Assembly (NCBI GenBank): GCA_014526335.1 | Contig: JACTAT010000016.1 | Location: 7,780,610-7,844,609 of the forward strand | Source: Chrysaora quinquecirrha | Taxonomy: Eukaryota > Cnidaria > Scyphozoa > Semaeostomeae > Pelagiidae | Direction of reading: 5' to 3' | DNA length: 64,000 bases | In this document: piece after piece, positions 9,201 through 17,893 of the stretch | How positions within the stretch are numbered: the stretch's first letter is position 1 | Layout: each line of letters opens with the position of its first letter | The notes under the pieces: model-generated | The model's database searches: none | What the model was told of the DNA's origin: nothing | The model's input: the letters and a program-made list of their open reading frames with translations, nothing else | Position numbers and translations under genes: made by a program

Positions 9201-11951
9201 ATTACTTTATCATCTATTTGTTTGCTATTTATGTATTTGTGTATATCTATTTCTTTATCTATTGTCTTACTTATTAAATTATTTCAGTTTTTTCTTTTAT
9301 TTGTTTGTTTGTTTCTTTATTCCTTTTTCTCTCTATCTATTTATTCACTTTTTTACGTATTTGGTTACTTTAGAATTGCGATAAACAGCGAACACATTTT
9401 CGGGCATACTTGAAGGCCTTTTGGTCTGACACTCCCTATCATGACATAAGCAATAACAAAAGTCTCCTGGTGGCATTAACCCTGGTTAAACCCGTTCTCT
9501 AACCGGCAGCAACTTGCCCGTGTTAGCTTTAACCTTGTAGATTTCCTTCAAAGCACAAATGATGCAAGTGCTAACCACTGCAATACGCTACCCTCTATTC
9601 ATTTTTTCACATGTTTATATGTTCATTTTCACAGTTTTTGAAGAGAGAAATGCAAGAAAAGCAAAGTTATTTTACGATGCGATGGAAAGATCAAACGGCT
9701 TCTACGAGTAAGCTTTCCAACTAAGATAACTCCTTGTTAACATTTGTATTTTTAAGTTAAATGTACCTTTAAATGCTACAGGGTGTTCCGAATAATAAGA
9801 ACCCGGTAAAGAAACCAAAGTCAAAATTTAATTTTTGAGAATCAAATTTGGTACTCGCGTTTTTGAAGGAATGAGAATTATACTACCATCACTTTATAAA
9901 GCTTTCCTTCATGAATAGCATTGGTAAGAAACAAAACTTTTGACACAGTATTTTTTCAGTCGCCACAAAGAACAGTCAAATGTGTACTTCAAAAAGGCAC
10001 AACTCGCCATAAACAATTTTTTAAACATAAACAATTTTCTTTGCCTAAATCAATCATTTCAGACTTTGGCCTACAATAACAAACGGTTGCATCAATAAAC
10101 CCTTGCTCGACCTTATCCCAGTAACAGAAAATCCTCAATCGCTTGAAATGTGCATTGGCTTTCAAGCTACGGGTCGCAAATACAAACAGTTTCTAAAGCG
10201 GGTTCCCTTTTTCGGAACACCCTATATTTCATTTTGATAGCGGAGAAGACCAGGAACATTTTTGGTCATGCTTAGAAGCTTATTCGTCTGACACCTCACG
10301 CTATGAACTTCTGAAAAACGCCGAAACAATTGACTGAAGCGTAATTTGCACCCAGATGTTGATTGAATTGCACTTATCAGAAAGGTGGAACTGAAATGGT
10401 ATTGTGTTTTGAACATCAACCAGCTTATGGGATACAGTGGGCTGACCAAAAAAATTAATTGAAGAGTCCAAGTTTGAAAACGAGTTCTTTCTGCAGCCTT
10501 CTTTCTCGTTTGTAATTTTTAATTATTTTTCTTGGTAAAATTTCTGAAATTAATCAGCTTTCCTGTTTTTGTTTTAGGGCTATCATTGAACCTAATGCAA
10601 GGTCAAGGGTCAACATTCCTTTCCGAGTTGGAAAAGGGGATGACGCTTTAGAAAAGAAGTTTGTCGAAGAGTCCAACAGTCACGGGTTACATGGCCTTGC
10701 AGGTCACAGGTTAGTGTCATATTCCTAGGAATCACCTGACTAGCTGCAAAGCTTAATCTTTACATGTATAGTGGAAGTGTGATTGTCAAAAAGGAAATAC
10801 ATTTGTCCTTGGACTGTATGATTTGAAGAGTCTTCTTCTTCTTCTTCTTCTTCGGGCTTTGCCCACATCAAGTGGGGTCGCCGGTGTGAATGAGTCTTCT
10901 CCACTTCCTTCTGTCTATCTCATCTTACTCGCATGCTCCCACAGTCCGTAAGTCTTCCTTCACACAATCTTCCCACCTCTTCTTCGGTCTTGCCCTCTTT
11001 CTCTGCCCAACCTTCATTCTTCTCACTCTTCTGCCAACTTAGCTTGCATCTCTCCTTACCACATGCCCCAGCCATCTCAGCCTTGTCTGTTTCGGCTTCC
11101 CACTCATCTTCCCAACTTCCATCCTTTCTCGCACTGTCTCATTTCTCACTTTGTCTAGCTTGGTCATTCCTATAGACCATCTCAGCATTTTCATTTCTGT
11201 TACTTGCATCTTCTGCTCCTGGCCCTTCGTCATCGCTACCGCTTCCATTCCATACAACATTGCTGGCCTTACCATAGATTCATATAGCTTTCCCTTTACC
11301 TTTTCCGGTGCATTTCTATCACACATAGCCCCAGTAATTCTCTTCCATGCTCCCCAACCAGCCTAAATTCTTTTCGCAACTTCTTTCTCTGACCCTCCAT
11401 CTGCCTGCACTGTCGAACCCAAATATTTGAAGAGTATTTTGGGGATTTCATTGAGCTCTATACACGCTAGCGAATCTATAATCACTGCTGTGGTGGTTTT
11501 TTTGCGTACTGTGGTTGTGGTGGGTTTCGGGAGAGATCCGTCTCCCATCAACGGCCAATGAGAAATGTGGTTTATTTCCTATTTATTGCCAAGGTCGGAT
11601 CGAAAGGTGTGAAATTAGCCGGACCTTCGAGGAGGCGAGGATTTTTTCGATCCGACCTTTGCAATAAATAGAAAAGAAACCACATTTCTCATTGCCCGTT
11701 GATGGGAGACGGATCTCTCCCGAAACGCTGCCCAACTAAATATCAAAGGCTTGTCATAATAAGTGATGACTGTCATGTGTAATACGGTGAGTTGAGTTGG
11801 TTCAGTTGGCGCATTTCACTTTTCAACCACCTTTACTCTTTACAGATCGGTTGGTGGTTGCAGAGCCTCCATGTACAACGCAGTGACATATGAAGACGTC
11901 AAAACCCTGATCGACTTCATGAGAGAATTTCAGTTGACCAATCAGAACTGA
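149..11951 (+). CDS. PSAT1: Phosphoserine aminotransferase, 3' 12 exons (5' end outside window)
   Basis: This enzyme is a PLP-dependent class V aminotransferase that converts 3-phosphohydroxypyruvate plus glutamate to O-phosphoserine plus 2-oxoglutarate, the second step of cytosolic serine synthesis. Twelve exons join in phase: 149-234, 703-761, 1448-1502, 2063-2140, 5121-5215, 6322-6385, 6802-6860, 7690-7736, 9004-9059, 9635-9707, 10578-10709 and 11846-11951. Together they give about 302 residues ending in TGA. The animal enzyme is about 370 residues long, so roughly 70 N-terminal residues lie upstream. Family landmarks in order are FLQGG, SADYLVTGTW, YVYYCSNETV, CDMSSN, GGAQK (the Schiff-base lysine), GVTIVIVRDDMLG, NTPPCYSIYIMGLVLKW, IPFRVGKGDDALEK and GHRSVGGCRASMYNAV. 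No frameshift or internal stop was seen. Introns hold a foldback-like element, several MITEs and a LINE fragment. Identification is by recognition of the conserved blocks; no search was run. Confidence 0.96.
703..761 (+). CDS. PSAT1: PSAT exon b
   Basis: Encodes GKSADYLVTGTWSDKAAIE, the family block SADY-VTG-W. It has a TTTTAG acceptor and a GTTAGT donor, enters in phase 1 and leaves in phase 0. Confidence 0.93.
910..1060 (-). mobile_element. SINE-A copy (tRNA-derived), minus strand
   Basis: It matches, in reverse orientation, the element at 32136-32298 and the copy at 60812-60976. The shared tail includes CTAGGATCTCAGTAG and GAGACCTCGACCCTGGCTG. The tRNA-like head is truncated at the 1060 side. 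Confidence 0.8.
1448..1502 (+). CDS. PSAT1: PSAT exon c
   Basis: Encodes AEKYGKVNRVLPKTKKYT, a less conserved surface stretch. It has a TTTTACAG acceptor and a GTAAGT donor. It ends in phase 1 and the next exon completes a serine codon. Confidence 0.9.
1796..2055. mobile_element. Truncated mariner-like MITE of the TATAAGGAAC family
   Basis: The sequence is closely similar to the outer element at 43151-43881: the shared blocks ATGCAAATGTCTCTCT, CACTGTATGTGCAGTTA and AGGTTCCTTAT end in an A-rich AAAAAGTG terminus. The left part is missing. The right terminus sits within about 10 bases of the PSAT exon at 2063. Confidence 0.75.
2063..2140 (+). CDS. PSAT1: PSAT exon d
   Basis: Encodes IPDRSQWKMDDNASYVYY followed by CSNETVGG, matching the family block with the invariant Asn-Glu-Thr. 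Its acceptor CTTACAG lies directly beside the end of a MITE (see the repeat ending near 2055). Confidence 0.94.
2843..2960 (+). mobile_element. tRNA-like SINE fragment
   Basis: CTCCGGTGGTCGTTTGATTA resembles a degenerate A box and GGTTCAATTCTC a B box at tRNA-like spacing. No acceptor-stem pairing was convincing, so this is more likely a SINE head than a tRNA gene. Confidence 0.45.
3489..3535 (+). promoter_or_regulatory. Cluster of six AGGTCA-like half-sites (possible nuclear receptor element)
   Basis: Six same-strand hexamers occur: GGGTCA 3489, AGGTCA 3496, GGGTCA 3503, AGGTCA 3515, AGGTGA 3523 and AGGTCA 3530. The spacings are 1, 1, 6, 2 and 1. DR1 spacing is the arrangement bound by RXR, HNF4 and COUP-TF type receptors. 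Function inside this PSAT intron is inference only. Confidence 0.4.
4236..4479. mobile_element. Mariner-like MITE, CACCTTTTCAAC family
   Basis: The left terminus CACTTTTTCAACTAAGGG and right terminus AAGTTGAAAAGGTG are inverted and flanked by TA on both sides. It is shorter than the related 61139-61530 copy. Confidence 0.65.
5121..5215 (+). CDS. PSAT1: PSAT exon e
   Basis: Encodes IEFNEIPETNGK and then PLICDMSSNIMTKEFDVTK. The CDMSSN block contains the aspartate expected to contact the pyridine nitrogen of PLP. The donor is GTGAGA. Confidence 0.95.
5258..6264. mobile_element. Foldback-like element copy A (64-bp minisatellite arms)
   Basis: The ends are CACGCTAGCGAATCTATA and its inverse (…TAGATTCGCTAGAGTG). 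The left arm repeats GTACTGTGGTGGATAATCAC-type units in + orientation and the right arm repeats them inverted. Between them lies a unique core (about 5989-6045) containing AAACTCTATAGATGAAGC. The element sits in the PSAT intron 5216-6321. No target duplication is visible for this copy. Confidence 0.85.
6322..6385 (+). CDS. PSAT1: PSAT exon f (catalytic lysine)
   Basis: Encodes FACIVGGAQKLLGPAGVTIV. The lysine of GGAQK is the expected internal aldimine residue. The upstream intron contains the first foldback-like element (5258-6264). Confidence 0.95.
6411..6560. repeat. Repetitive GGCGTTTATTA-rich segment
   Basis: It starts with ACCGTATTTCCTC and contains repeated GCGTTTATTA, GCATTTATTA and GTGGCGTTTATTA motifs. 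This looks like a fragment of an internally repetitive MITE; no right end was found. Confidence 0.45.
6565..6660. repeat. Dispersed repeat (TCTGACACTCCTCAGAGTATAAACG family)
   Basis: Shares the blocks CTGACACTCCTCAGAGTAT and GAAACAATTGACT with the tandem array at 48148-49200 and with copies near 10240 and 62130. Confidence 0.7.
6802..6860 (+). CDS. PSAT1: PSAT exon g
   Basis: Encodes RDDMLGHERKECPTIWNFK after completion of a split valine codon. It corresponds to the VRDDLLG-ECP block of animal PSAT. Confidence 0.94.
7250..7365 (+). mobile_element. SINE-B 3' fragment
   Basis: Matches the downstream half of the SINE-B element at 32301-32533, including GGGTACCTGGTCGGTAGT and TGTGTGGCTGCACC. 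The tRNA-like head is absent here. Confidence 0.7.
7409..7664. mobile_element. PIF/Harbinger-like MITE with TAA duplication
   Basis: The inverted termini read GCCCTGGC(C)AAAC…ATCAAACATTGTTTG, and TAA flanks both sides (7406-7408 and 7665-7667). A 3-bp TWA duplication is typical of PIF/Harbinger. A solo end also occurs near 49280. Confidence 0.7.
7690..7736 (+). CDS. PSAT1: PSAT exon h
   Basis: Encodes KQASMDSRINTPPCY plus two bases of a serine codon. The NTPPC motif is a family signature near the active site of the partner subunit. Confidence 0.93.
8573..8936. mobile_element. Mariner-like MITE, TATAAGAAC family, copy 1
   Basis: The ends are CGCTCTTTTTTTATAAGAAC and the inverse (…AACAAAAAGAGTG), with TA on both sides. 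It is closely related to 63305-63661, sharing TTTTTGAGCCTGAA and CTGACTGTCTT. Confidence 0.8.
9004..9059 (+). CDS. PSAT1: PSAT exon i
   Basis: Encodes IYIMGLVLKWMKAQGGVK, the helix IY-MGLVL-W of the family. It has a TTCAG acceptor and ends in phase 1. Confidence 0.94.
9635..9707 (+). CDS. PSAT1: PSAT exon j
   Basis: Encodes FEERNARKAKLFYDAMERS then NGFYE, the start of the small C-terminal domain. It has a TTTTCACAG acceptor and a GTAAGC donor. Confidence 0.93.
9779..10224. mobile_element. Mariner-like MITE with CAGGGTGTTCCGAA termini
   Basis: The termini CAGGGTGTTCCGAATAAT and TTTTTCGGAACACCCTA are inverted and flanked by TA. The length is about 446 bp and there is no transposase-like reading frame. 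CAGGGTGT ends are common in IS630/Tc1/mariner elements. Confidence 0.75.
10228..10440. repeat. Dispersed repeat related to the 48148-49200 array
   Basis: Contains ACATTTTTGGTCATGCTTAG, TTCGTCTGACACCTCACG, GAAACAATTGACTGA and a downstream ATTGTGTTTTGAACATCAACC block. This combination also occurs at 49100-49275 and, inverted, at 62000-62215. Confidence 0.65.
10578..10709 (+). CDS. PSAT1: PSAT exon k
   Basis: Encodes ARSRVNIPFRVGKGDDALEK and the following helix up to GLAGHR. The R-S-x-x-NIPFR block is a signature of the C-terminal domain. It ends in phase 2. Confidence 0.95.
10831..11445 (-). pseudogene. LINE reverse-transcriptase 3' fragment (minus strand)
   Basis: On the minus strand the translation runs through FKYLGSTVQADGGSEKEVAK, then AMLYGMEAVAMTKGQEQKMQ, TRLRWLGHVVRRDAS and a GRPKKRW-like tail ending DRRKWRRLIHTGDPT. 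This is the C-terminal part of a non-LTR retrotransposon polyprotein. Frame changes and stops break it. The (GAA)n run at its 3' side (10831-10852) is a typical LINE tail. Confidence 0.85.
11463..11523 (+). mobile_element. Foldback-like element fragment (left end only)
   Basis: Carries the intact left terminus CACGCTAGCGAATCTATA and the beginning of the arm (TGTGGTGG, GCGTACTGTGG). It stops where the palindromic MITE at 11524 begins, suggesting truncation by that insertion or by recombination. Confidence 0.8.
11524..11726. mobile_element. Palindromic MITE with long inverted termini
   Basis: The arms of roughly 85 bp start GTTTCGGGAGAGATCC and end with the inverse GGATCTCTCCCGAAAC; only a short spacer separates them. 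Arm mismatches are few. No target duplication is obvious. Confidence 0.8.
11846..11951 (+). CDS. PSAT1: PSAT terminal exon
   Basis: Encodes SVGGCRASMYNAVTYEDV through to QLTNQN and the TGA stop at 11949-11951. GHRSVGG-RAS-YNA is the conserved C-terminal substrate-binding block. Confidence 0.96.
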
Positions 11952-12199
11952 CTATTCGGTGATCCAGACATTGTCGCTAATGGCAACAGCCAATCAGATA
12001 CAGCTTCAGAAATGATTGTATCTCCTGGATATGCCGAGTCATTTGGACCAATGTTCCGGCCTAAAATCTGTGACGTTATTTATTAGGCCCTTTTTTAGCC
12101 TAGAATTTGTGACGGAAATGATTTGTTTGATTTCTCGCACGGTATGAGCAAAGCAAGGAACATTTTGCAATGTTATTTGAGATTAATTGAGCAATGTAC

Positions 12200-12205
12200 A
12201 ATAAA
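12200..12205 (+). terminator. PSAT polyadenylation signal AATAAA
   Basis: A canonical AATAAA hexamer lies about 250 bases after the PSAT stop codon and just before a tandem repeat. It is the best candidate for 3' end processing. Confidence 0.6.
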
Positions 12206-12210
12206 TTGTT

Positions 12211-12507
12211 ATTTAAACCCCCTGTAATACTTCTGTAAACCAGTAAAATTGACTTAGGAATTAAAATGTCGACGGGGTGTCACTTTGTGTGCCCGCACGT
12301 TGTGTTTAAACCCCCTGTATTATATCTGTAAATCAGTTACATTGACTAAGGAATTAAAATTTCGATGGGGTGTCACTTTGTGTGCCCGCACGTTGTGTAC
12401 TACAATTGGTTGTTTGAACTCCCTGTATTATTTCTGTAAATCAGTTATATTGACTAAGGAATTAAAATTTCGACGGGGGTGTCACTATGTGTGCCCGCAT
12501 GTTATAC
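12211..12507 (+). repeat. Three-copy tandem repeat (about 93-107 bp) downstream of PSAT
   Basis: Three imperfect head-to-tail copies begin at about 12211, 12305 and 12412. Each carries CCCCCTGTA or CTCCCTGTA, GGAATTAAAAT, a GGGGTGTCACT core and GTGTGCCCGCA. The second copy is longer by about 14 bases. Confidence 0.85.
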
Positions 12508-12954
12508 ACAGTTCATAGCCTAGATATGTAACTATCTCGCTTGAACAACGACTATGACAACACCAGCAACGTTCCAAAGAATCTATCAACTAATCTTGTT
12601 GCTAAGCGACCCTAGTCCACCATTTTTGGTTACAACAACAACAACCATTTTCGCACCTTTTAACTGACTTATTTATACACACGTTGGTTTATTTATGATG
12701 TTTGTAGGTTCATTCTAAAGTAGAATTGTCAACTTAAAAGCGAACTTTTTAATGCATTTATTGTAATAGACTATTCTGTTATTTTTTAATTCCTTAAAAA
12801 AATATTGAGATAATTTTCATTGTCAATTTTTTGTGATGATAAGAAATGCAAGTTTTCATCAAGAGTTAATTTCTGGAGGGAGTTCCTGGCTCTTGTTTCA
12901 CATGACATTGTTTGGAATTTCACGCTTTCATTAGCTTATATAGTAGGGGGGAGG

Positions 12955-13360
12955 GGGCACCCTTAAATATTTGGGTAGTAGGTATGTGTGGTCAGAATGG
13001 GTGACTTTTTTTCTTGGTTTTACCTGAGAATAGGTATGCTTTTTTAGTTTTTTACCTGAGAATGGGTGCACTTTTTCAAATACGTTCACCTAAGAATGGA
13101 TAATTCACTAATTAATCTGCCAAAGCATGATTGCGATAAAACAGAATACATGGCGCACACGACGATTTTTAAGCACATTTTTGGACTTTATGCTAAAATT
13201 CGGAACAACAATGCGGATTTAATAGCCATTTTAGGTGGTTTTTTTGTAGTTTTAGAACTAGTGCGAAAATCTCAATTACCTATGGATGGGTTTACGTAAA
13301 ATAAAGTTACCTGAAGATGGGTTTACAAAAAACCTGTTGTCCACAAACTGCTACCAAAAT
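12955..13360 (+). repeat. Region with repeated ACCTGAGAATGGGT motif
   Basis: The motif TTACCTGAGAATGGGT and variants (CACCTAAGAATGG, TACCTATGGATGGGT, TACCTGAAGATGGGTTTAC) recurs about six times in one orientation. Clear ends were not found. It may be an internally repetitive non-autonomous element. Confidence 0.45.
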
Positions 13361-14975
13361 ATGGGGTTTGAAAAGAATTCATGCCAATTTCCATCGGCTC
13401 TTATGAGATCCGGTGGCCTGTGATGCGACAAGTGCATCAGCCTGGGGCAAGAATGAGAAAAATTATTTTTTTGGCAAAATTATTGCCCTCTCAGTTGCCC
13501 CCATTGTTGTGGCCCGTTGTTCGATTACACAAGAAAGGCTTTTTCCCTGGGCCACCTAGAGATGCGCTTCCTTCTTTAATCGATCCCGTTTCTGGCCGGA
13601 CACTGTTTAAAGATTTTGCTAAGCGTTTTGAAACCTATAAGTTGGTTAAAATTTCGATTTTCTCTCGGCTCAAAAAAGTTTTGATTTTGATGGCGGCCAT
13701 CTATTATGTTCCTTTCACCACACGTACATTGAATCTTTTGCGTGCAACTCTCAGGGGTTTATTCAATGACTTGCGGCTTTAAAAGCCTGGATTCCATATA
13801 AAATCTTACAGGCGTACGACTATCGCACAATCGTGAGACGTGAGAATTTCTTTTCGCGCGATTATCGCACGACCATAAATACAAATTGTGACATTTTTGT
13901 CGTAGCAGAGCCTTCACGATTACATTACTACGATTAAGTTGTGATGCAGTCTTTCTTGCAAGATATTTTGAGATTTGAAAATGAAACACGCTTTCCAGAC
14001 AATGGATACCTTTCCCAACGGTATATTTATTGGAAGCGTGCGATTGTGTCTTATCTCTCAACTTCACGCTCAAATACAATACTACAGTACTGTTGTCAAC
14101 AAAAAAGGCTATTCCGATTCAAGCGATGTAAAAGCTTTTTATGTCAACAAAAGTCCCAAGACGAAAGTAGAATTTTAAGAGTTAAGAATAAAATTTGAAA
14201 GAACATGAGAGTTTCTGGTTATTTTTCAAGGATTTTCTGCCACTAAATAAATGATTCGAGGTAAATTGGACATTTCTGAGTGGTTTTGGGTGCTTTTCGT
14301 CAAGTTATGGTTCGTTTTGAGTGCTTTTGGCAGGTTTTGGGCGATTTTGGGTTGTTTCGCGTTTTCGGTAAGTGCGTTTTACGTTTTCACGGGGTCAAAG
14401 GACGTCAAAGACACTAGGAGACTGTAGGCCTAATTCATTTTGCAATTTACTCATATTCTTTCCGTTTTCAAGAAGAGTTCTTGCTTTGATTATTTCCATA
14501 AATCGCCAGGCTAAACTTTGTGTTTACTGTTTCAGTGCATTTGAAACACTATTAAGAGGCCATAAATTTTTCGGGTTTGAAGTTGAATGTTCCTTTGAAA
14601 ATTTAGAGCACAAACACACAAAATGAAAATCGTCCCGATATAGTAAGATATTTATTGTTCATGAAGGACATTTAAAGTCTGCGATGAGAAAGGGATAGGA
14701 TTTCAAATTTACGCAGCAGTAACACTACTAATTTTGCGTCTTCAGTTGACACAAAAGCGTTGGCAATATTCTCAGTAGATCTGGAAATTTGGTGGCAAAA
14801 AATTTCGTTAAGCATTTACCATACCATCGAACTGTTTGACTTTTATTTAGGCTGTTAATGATAGGATTTTCGAGTGCAGACAGGGTAGGTAGAAACGTTG
14901 CATTAGAATTCAAGTGAATGCAACACAGTCAGAGATACCCTTAACCTCCGTGACTCACTGGCTGACATTCAGCTT
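13361..14975. other. Intergenic stretch with no supported gene
   Basis: Only short, unrecognisable reading frames occur (the longest is 133 codons at 13381-13782). Codon use and sequence resemble no family I know, and no splice-phase pattern joins them. I see no RNA gene. Confidence 0.5.
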
Positions 14976-14982
14976 TCATATT

Positions 14983-14985
14983 ATA

Positions 14986-15016
<31 letters not shown>

Positions 15017-15094
15017 CATGAAGATAATGATGATTGTTATGATGATGATTATCATTATTATTATCATTATTATTATTATTATGATTTTGATGGC

Positions 15095-15146
<52 letters not shown>

Positions 15147-15262
15147 GATGATGATGATGATTATGATGATGGTAATGATGATGAGGATGAGGATGATTCT
15201 AATGGTGATCATAATGTTACGGTGATGATAACTGATGATGATGATGATGATGATGATAATGT
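14983..15262. repeat. GAT/ATC trinucleotide microsatellite
   Basis: Imperfect GAT repeats with interspersed ATT and ACG variants span about 280 bases. Apparent poly-Ser, Ile or Asp reading frames here are artefacts. Confidence 0.9.
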
Positions 15263-15337
15263 CCTTTTTTGACCACAGTTTAATACCCTTTTATCAATTC
15301 ACTTATCTGTTTAGCATTAGACTAGCTTTTTAACATG

Positions 15338-15422
15338 ACGCCCGCGATGCGGGCGACATTTTTACCTTGACATCCGCGATGCGGGTGAGTTTTTACCTTG
15401 ACACCCGCTATGCGGGTGAATA
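15338..15422. repeat. Three tandem 34-bp units each containing a small palindrome
   Basis: Units of the form TTTTACCTTGACACCC… contain CCCGCGATGCGGG, a near-perfect small hairpin. Copies differ at one or two bases. Confidence 0.75.
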
Positions 15423-15450
15423 TTAGTACCATTTTAGCCTTGGAAAGACA

Positions 15451-15628
15451 AGATACCACTCAGCTGCCTTTTAACTTGCTGCCTTTTAACTTGCAGCCTT
15501 CTGAACTTTCGCTAGAGTCCGGGGAGGTTAGCTCCTCATGGCATCCCACAACGTCCCCGGACTCTAGCGAAAGTTCAGAAGGCTGCAAGTTAAAAGGCAG
15601 CAAGTTAAAAGGCAGCTGAGTGGTATCT
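15451..15628. mobile_element. Perfect 75-bp inverted repeat hairpin (foldback/MITE)
   Basis: The arms 15451-15525 and 15554-15628 are exact reverse complements around a 28-base loop. Each arm holds two direct copies of CTGCCTTTTAACTTG. The perfection of the arms suggests recent origin or gene conversion. Confidence 0.9.
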
Positions 15629-15696
15629 TATTACTGCGGGATTAAGTGTATCACAATTTGCCTTAGTATAGGTAATACAATGAATTTAACGTGTTA

Positions 15697-16116
15697 GGGG
15701 TTGATGATATGACAGTTTTCAGCGCAGGTTGGAATTTCAGCTCGTTTAGCCGGATTGAAATTGGCATGCAATTACGTGAACGTGTCCTACTGGGCTGAAA
15801 TGGAGTACATGAGGCAAATGACGCCAAAATTAAAACGTTTTGACACGAAACTATAGCCACAGTCAAACTGGGCTTGCACAAAGAGAGTTTTCAGCCCGGG
15901 CTGGAAAAATATTGCGATTAAATGAGAAATCTCAGCCCGTTCAAGCGGGCTGGAAATCCTAGCCTGCCTAGCTGAAGGAGGGCTGGAATTCCAGCCCGGG
16001 CTGAAATTATCTCATGTAATCGTATAATCAATTTTGGGGATAGATGACCGGAAAGGAGGGCTGAGTTTGCAGCCTGTTTAGTTAACCGGGCTGAAAACTC
16101 TCATATAATCAGCCCC
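15697..16116. mobile_element. PIF/Harbinger-like MITE with TTA duplication
   Basis: The termini GGGGTTGATGATATGACAG and the inverse (…CTCATATAATCAGCCCC) are flanked by TTA (15694-15696, 16117-16119). The interior is filled with alternating-strand copies of CAGCCCGGGCTGGAAAT-like motifs. Confidence 0.75.
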
Positions 16117-16291
16117 TTAGTGCTCAACTGAACTGATCAAGGACATTATTCCCAGGATAACCTTCAAGAAACCTCAATAAAAACAGCGGGCTGAGACAAT
16201 CACCTTCTTTTGCAGATCCTCAACTGTAGCATTCGAGTCATAGAATCACATTGATTCGAAAACTAGCATTGTTTACTTTGTGCAAAAAGTT

Positions 16292-16797
16292 TTAAGCTGA
16301 GCGCACACAGCAGATTTTTATCCTTGGGACATGCGGTTTTTGTCTTTGGTGCAAAAAATCTGTTGTGTGCGGTGACTAAGAACTAACGATTTTTATCGAA
16401 AGTGGCCAATTTTTGAAATCAAACAAGTTTGATATGTTTTTCGATCGCATGAGATCACAAACAAAAATCTGCTGTGTGTGGCGCCAAAAATTATCTGCCA
16501 CGCAGCAGTAGACTAATATGATACGAAGGCGCATGTCAATCATTGACGATAAAAATCTGCTATGTGCGGTGTTTTACGACAAAAATCGTGGATCATTTGA
16601 CAATTGTAGCGAATTGAAGCACACAATCGCAGCAGAGGAACTTGGCGCCAAAATTATCTGCCATGCAGCAGAAGAAGAATATTATACGAAGGCGCATGTC
16701 AATCATTGACGATAAAAGTGTGCTGTGTGCGGCAACCAAAAGATTTTACAATCGCATGTCGCAACGATAAAAATCTGCTGTGTGCGATCAGCTTTAA
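16292..16797. mobile_element. MITE with amplified CTGCTGTGTGCGG motif
   Basis: The inverted ends read TTAAGCTGAGCGCACACAGC and TTAAAGCTGATCGCACACAG. The motif AAAATCTGCTGTGTGCG recurs through the interior, with a direct duplication of the segment GAAGGCGCATGTCAATCATT. No clear target duplication. Confidence 0.65.
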
Positions 16798-17158
16798 GGT
16801 TTCAGGAATCATAAAGAAGTTTTTTTTCTCCTCGAGAAAAAACAAGAAAATTAATAAACGGTGGGTCGTAATGAAAGCGGGGTGGTTAGAATTTTTCAGA
16901 AAAAGAATGGGCGAGCAGACTTAGTAACCCGGAATATAAATTGATATTTGATATCATCTTCCTTTTCTAAGAAATATGAACTATAAAAGTAAAACAATGG
17001 TATACAACATTTGATCAACCCGTTCAACAGGAAAGCTTTCGACAGGCCTGGTCCTATTCATGGATACCAATTTTGCATGATCTTGTTTGCGATCTTATCA
17101 ATTACAACACGGCATTAATGAAAGGGTAAGTTTAAGAATTATTTCACGTTTAAACATA

Positions 17159-17750
17159 CAGTTGACATCCGCTATCTCGACTGCCCGCTATCTCGAACAT
17201 TCGCTATCTCGAACGATTTTCCATTTCCCCTCGTTTTGGTCTAAGGTTTTGTATAGAAGAATCATCCGCTATCTCGAACCCCGTTATCTCGAACATTCGC
17301 TATCTCGAACCATTTTCGATTTCCCATGGAGGAAAACCTGCTCTTTATCTCGAACTTTGCTAAATTTTCTGTTGACCTGGATAAAGAGACAGGCTGAAAA
17401 TATGTCTAAGTTCGCCTAGCGGAGAAGGAATGGCAGCAGCTAAGTGATATGCTGCCCATGTATACAATAGATGAAGCTGTTCTCTTCGAGATGTGCTGCA
17501 TCGCCATTATCTCAATTCAACCTCAATTTCACCAATAGTAGGGATGAAAGCAGATGAGCTTTGACTCCTATGTATAAAAATACCAGACTTGTTTGATGAA
17601 ATTTGGGATCAGTAACCCTGCATGTTAATAGGGGTTCCTTTTCTGAGTTAAAAACCATAATTTTTTATATTTATATGGGGCATCCGAACATTCGTTATCT
17701 CGAACAAATTCCAGTTTCCCTTTAGAGTTCGAGATAGCGGATGTCAACTG
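17159..17750. mobile_element. pogo/Tigger-like MITE with TA duplication
   Basis: The ends are CAGTTGACATCCGCTATCTC and its inverse, flanked by TA. The motif CGCTATCTCGAAC is repeated in the interior. CAGT…CTCGAAC termini with a TA target are characteristic of the pogo branch of Tc1/mariner. Confidence 0.8.
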
Positions 17751-17893
17751 TATGTGATGAATATATGGATTCAATACGGTCAATACAATACGGTGCCATA
17801 CAGATGCAGCAGAGATAAAAAAATGCTCCTTCGCTTGATTCTTTCAAAAATAGATTCAAAACCTTCATTTCTATCAAATGCACTTGCGATATA

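Noticed and set aside
10933..11175. Ser/Leu-rich plus-strand reading frame
   Set aside because: It is the antisense shadow of the LINE fragment on the minus strand.
13381..13782. 133-codon reading frame as a gene
   Set aside because: No recognisable domain, no splice partners, and it lies in repeat-rich intergenic DNA.
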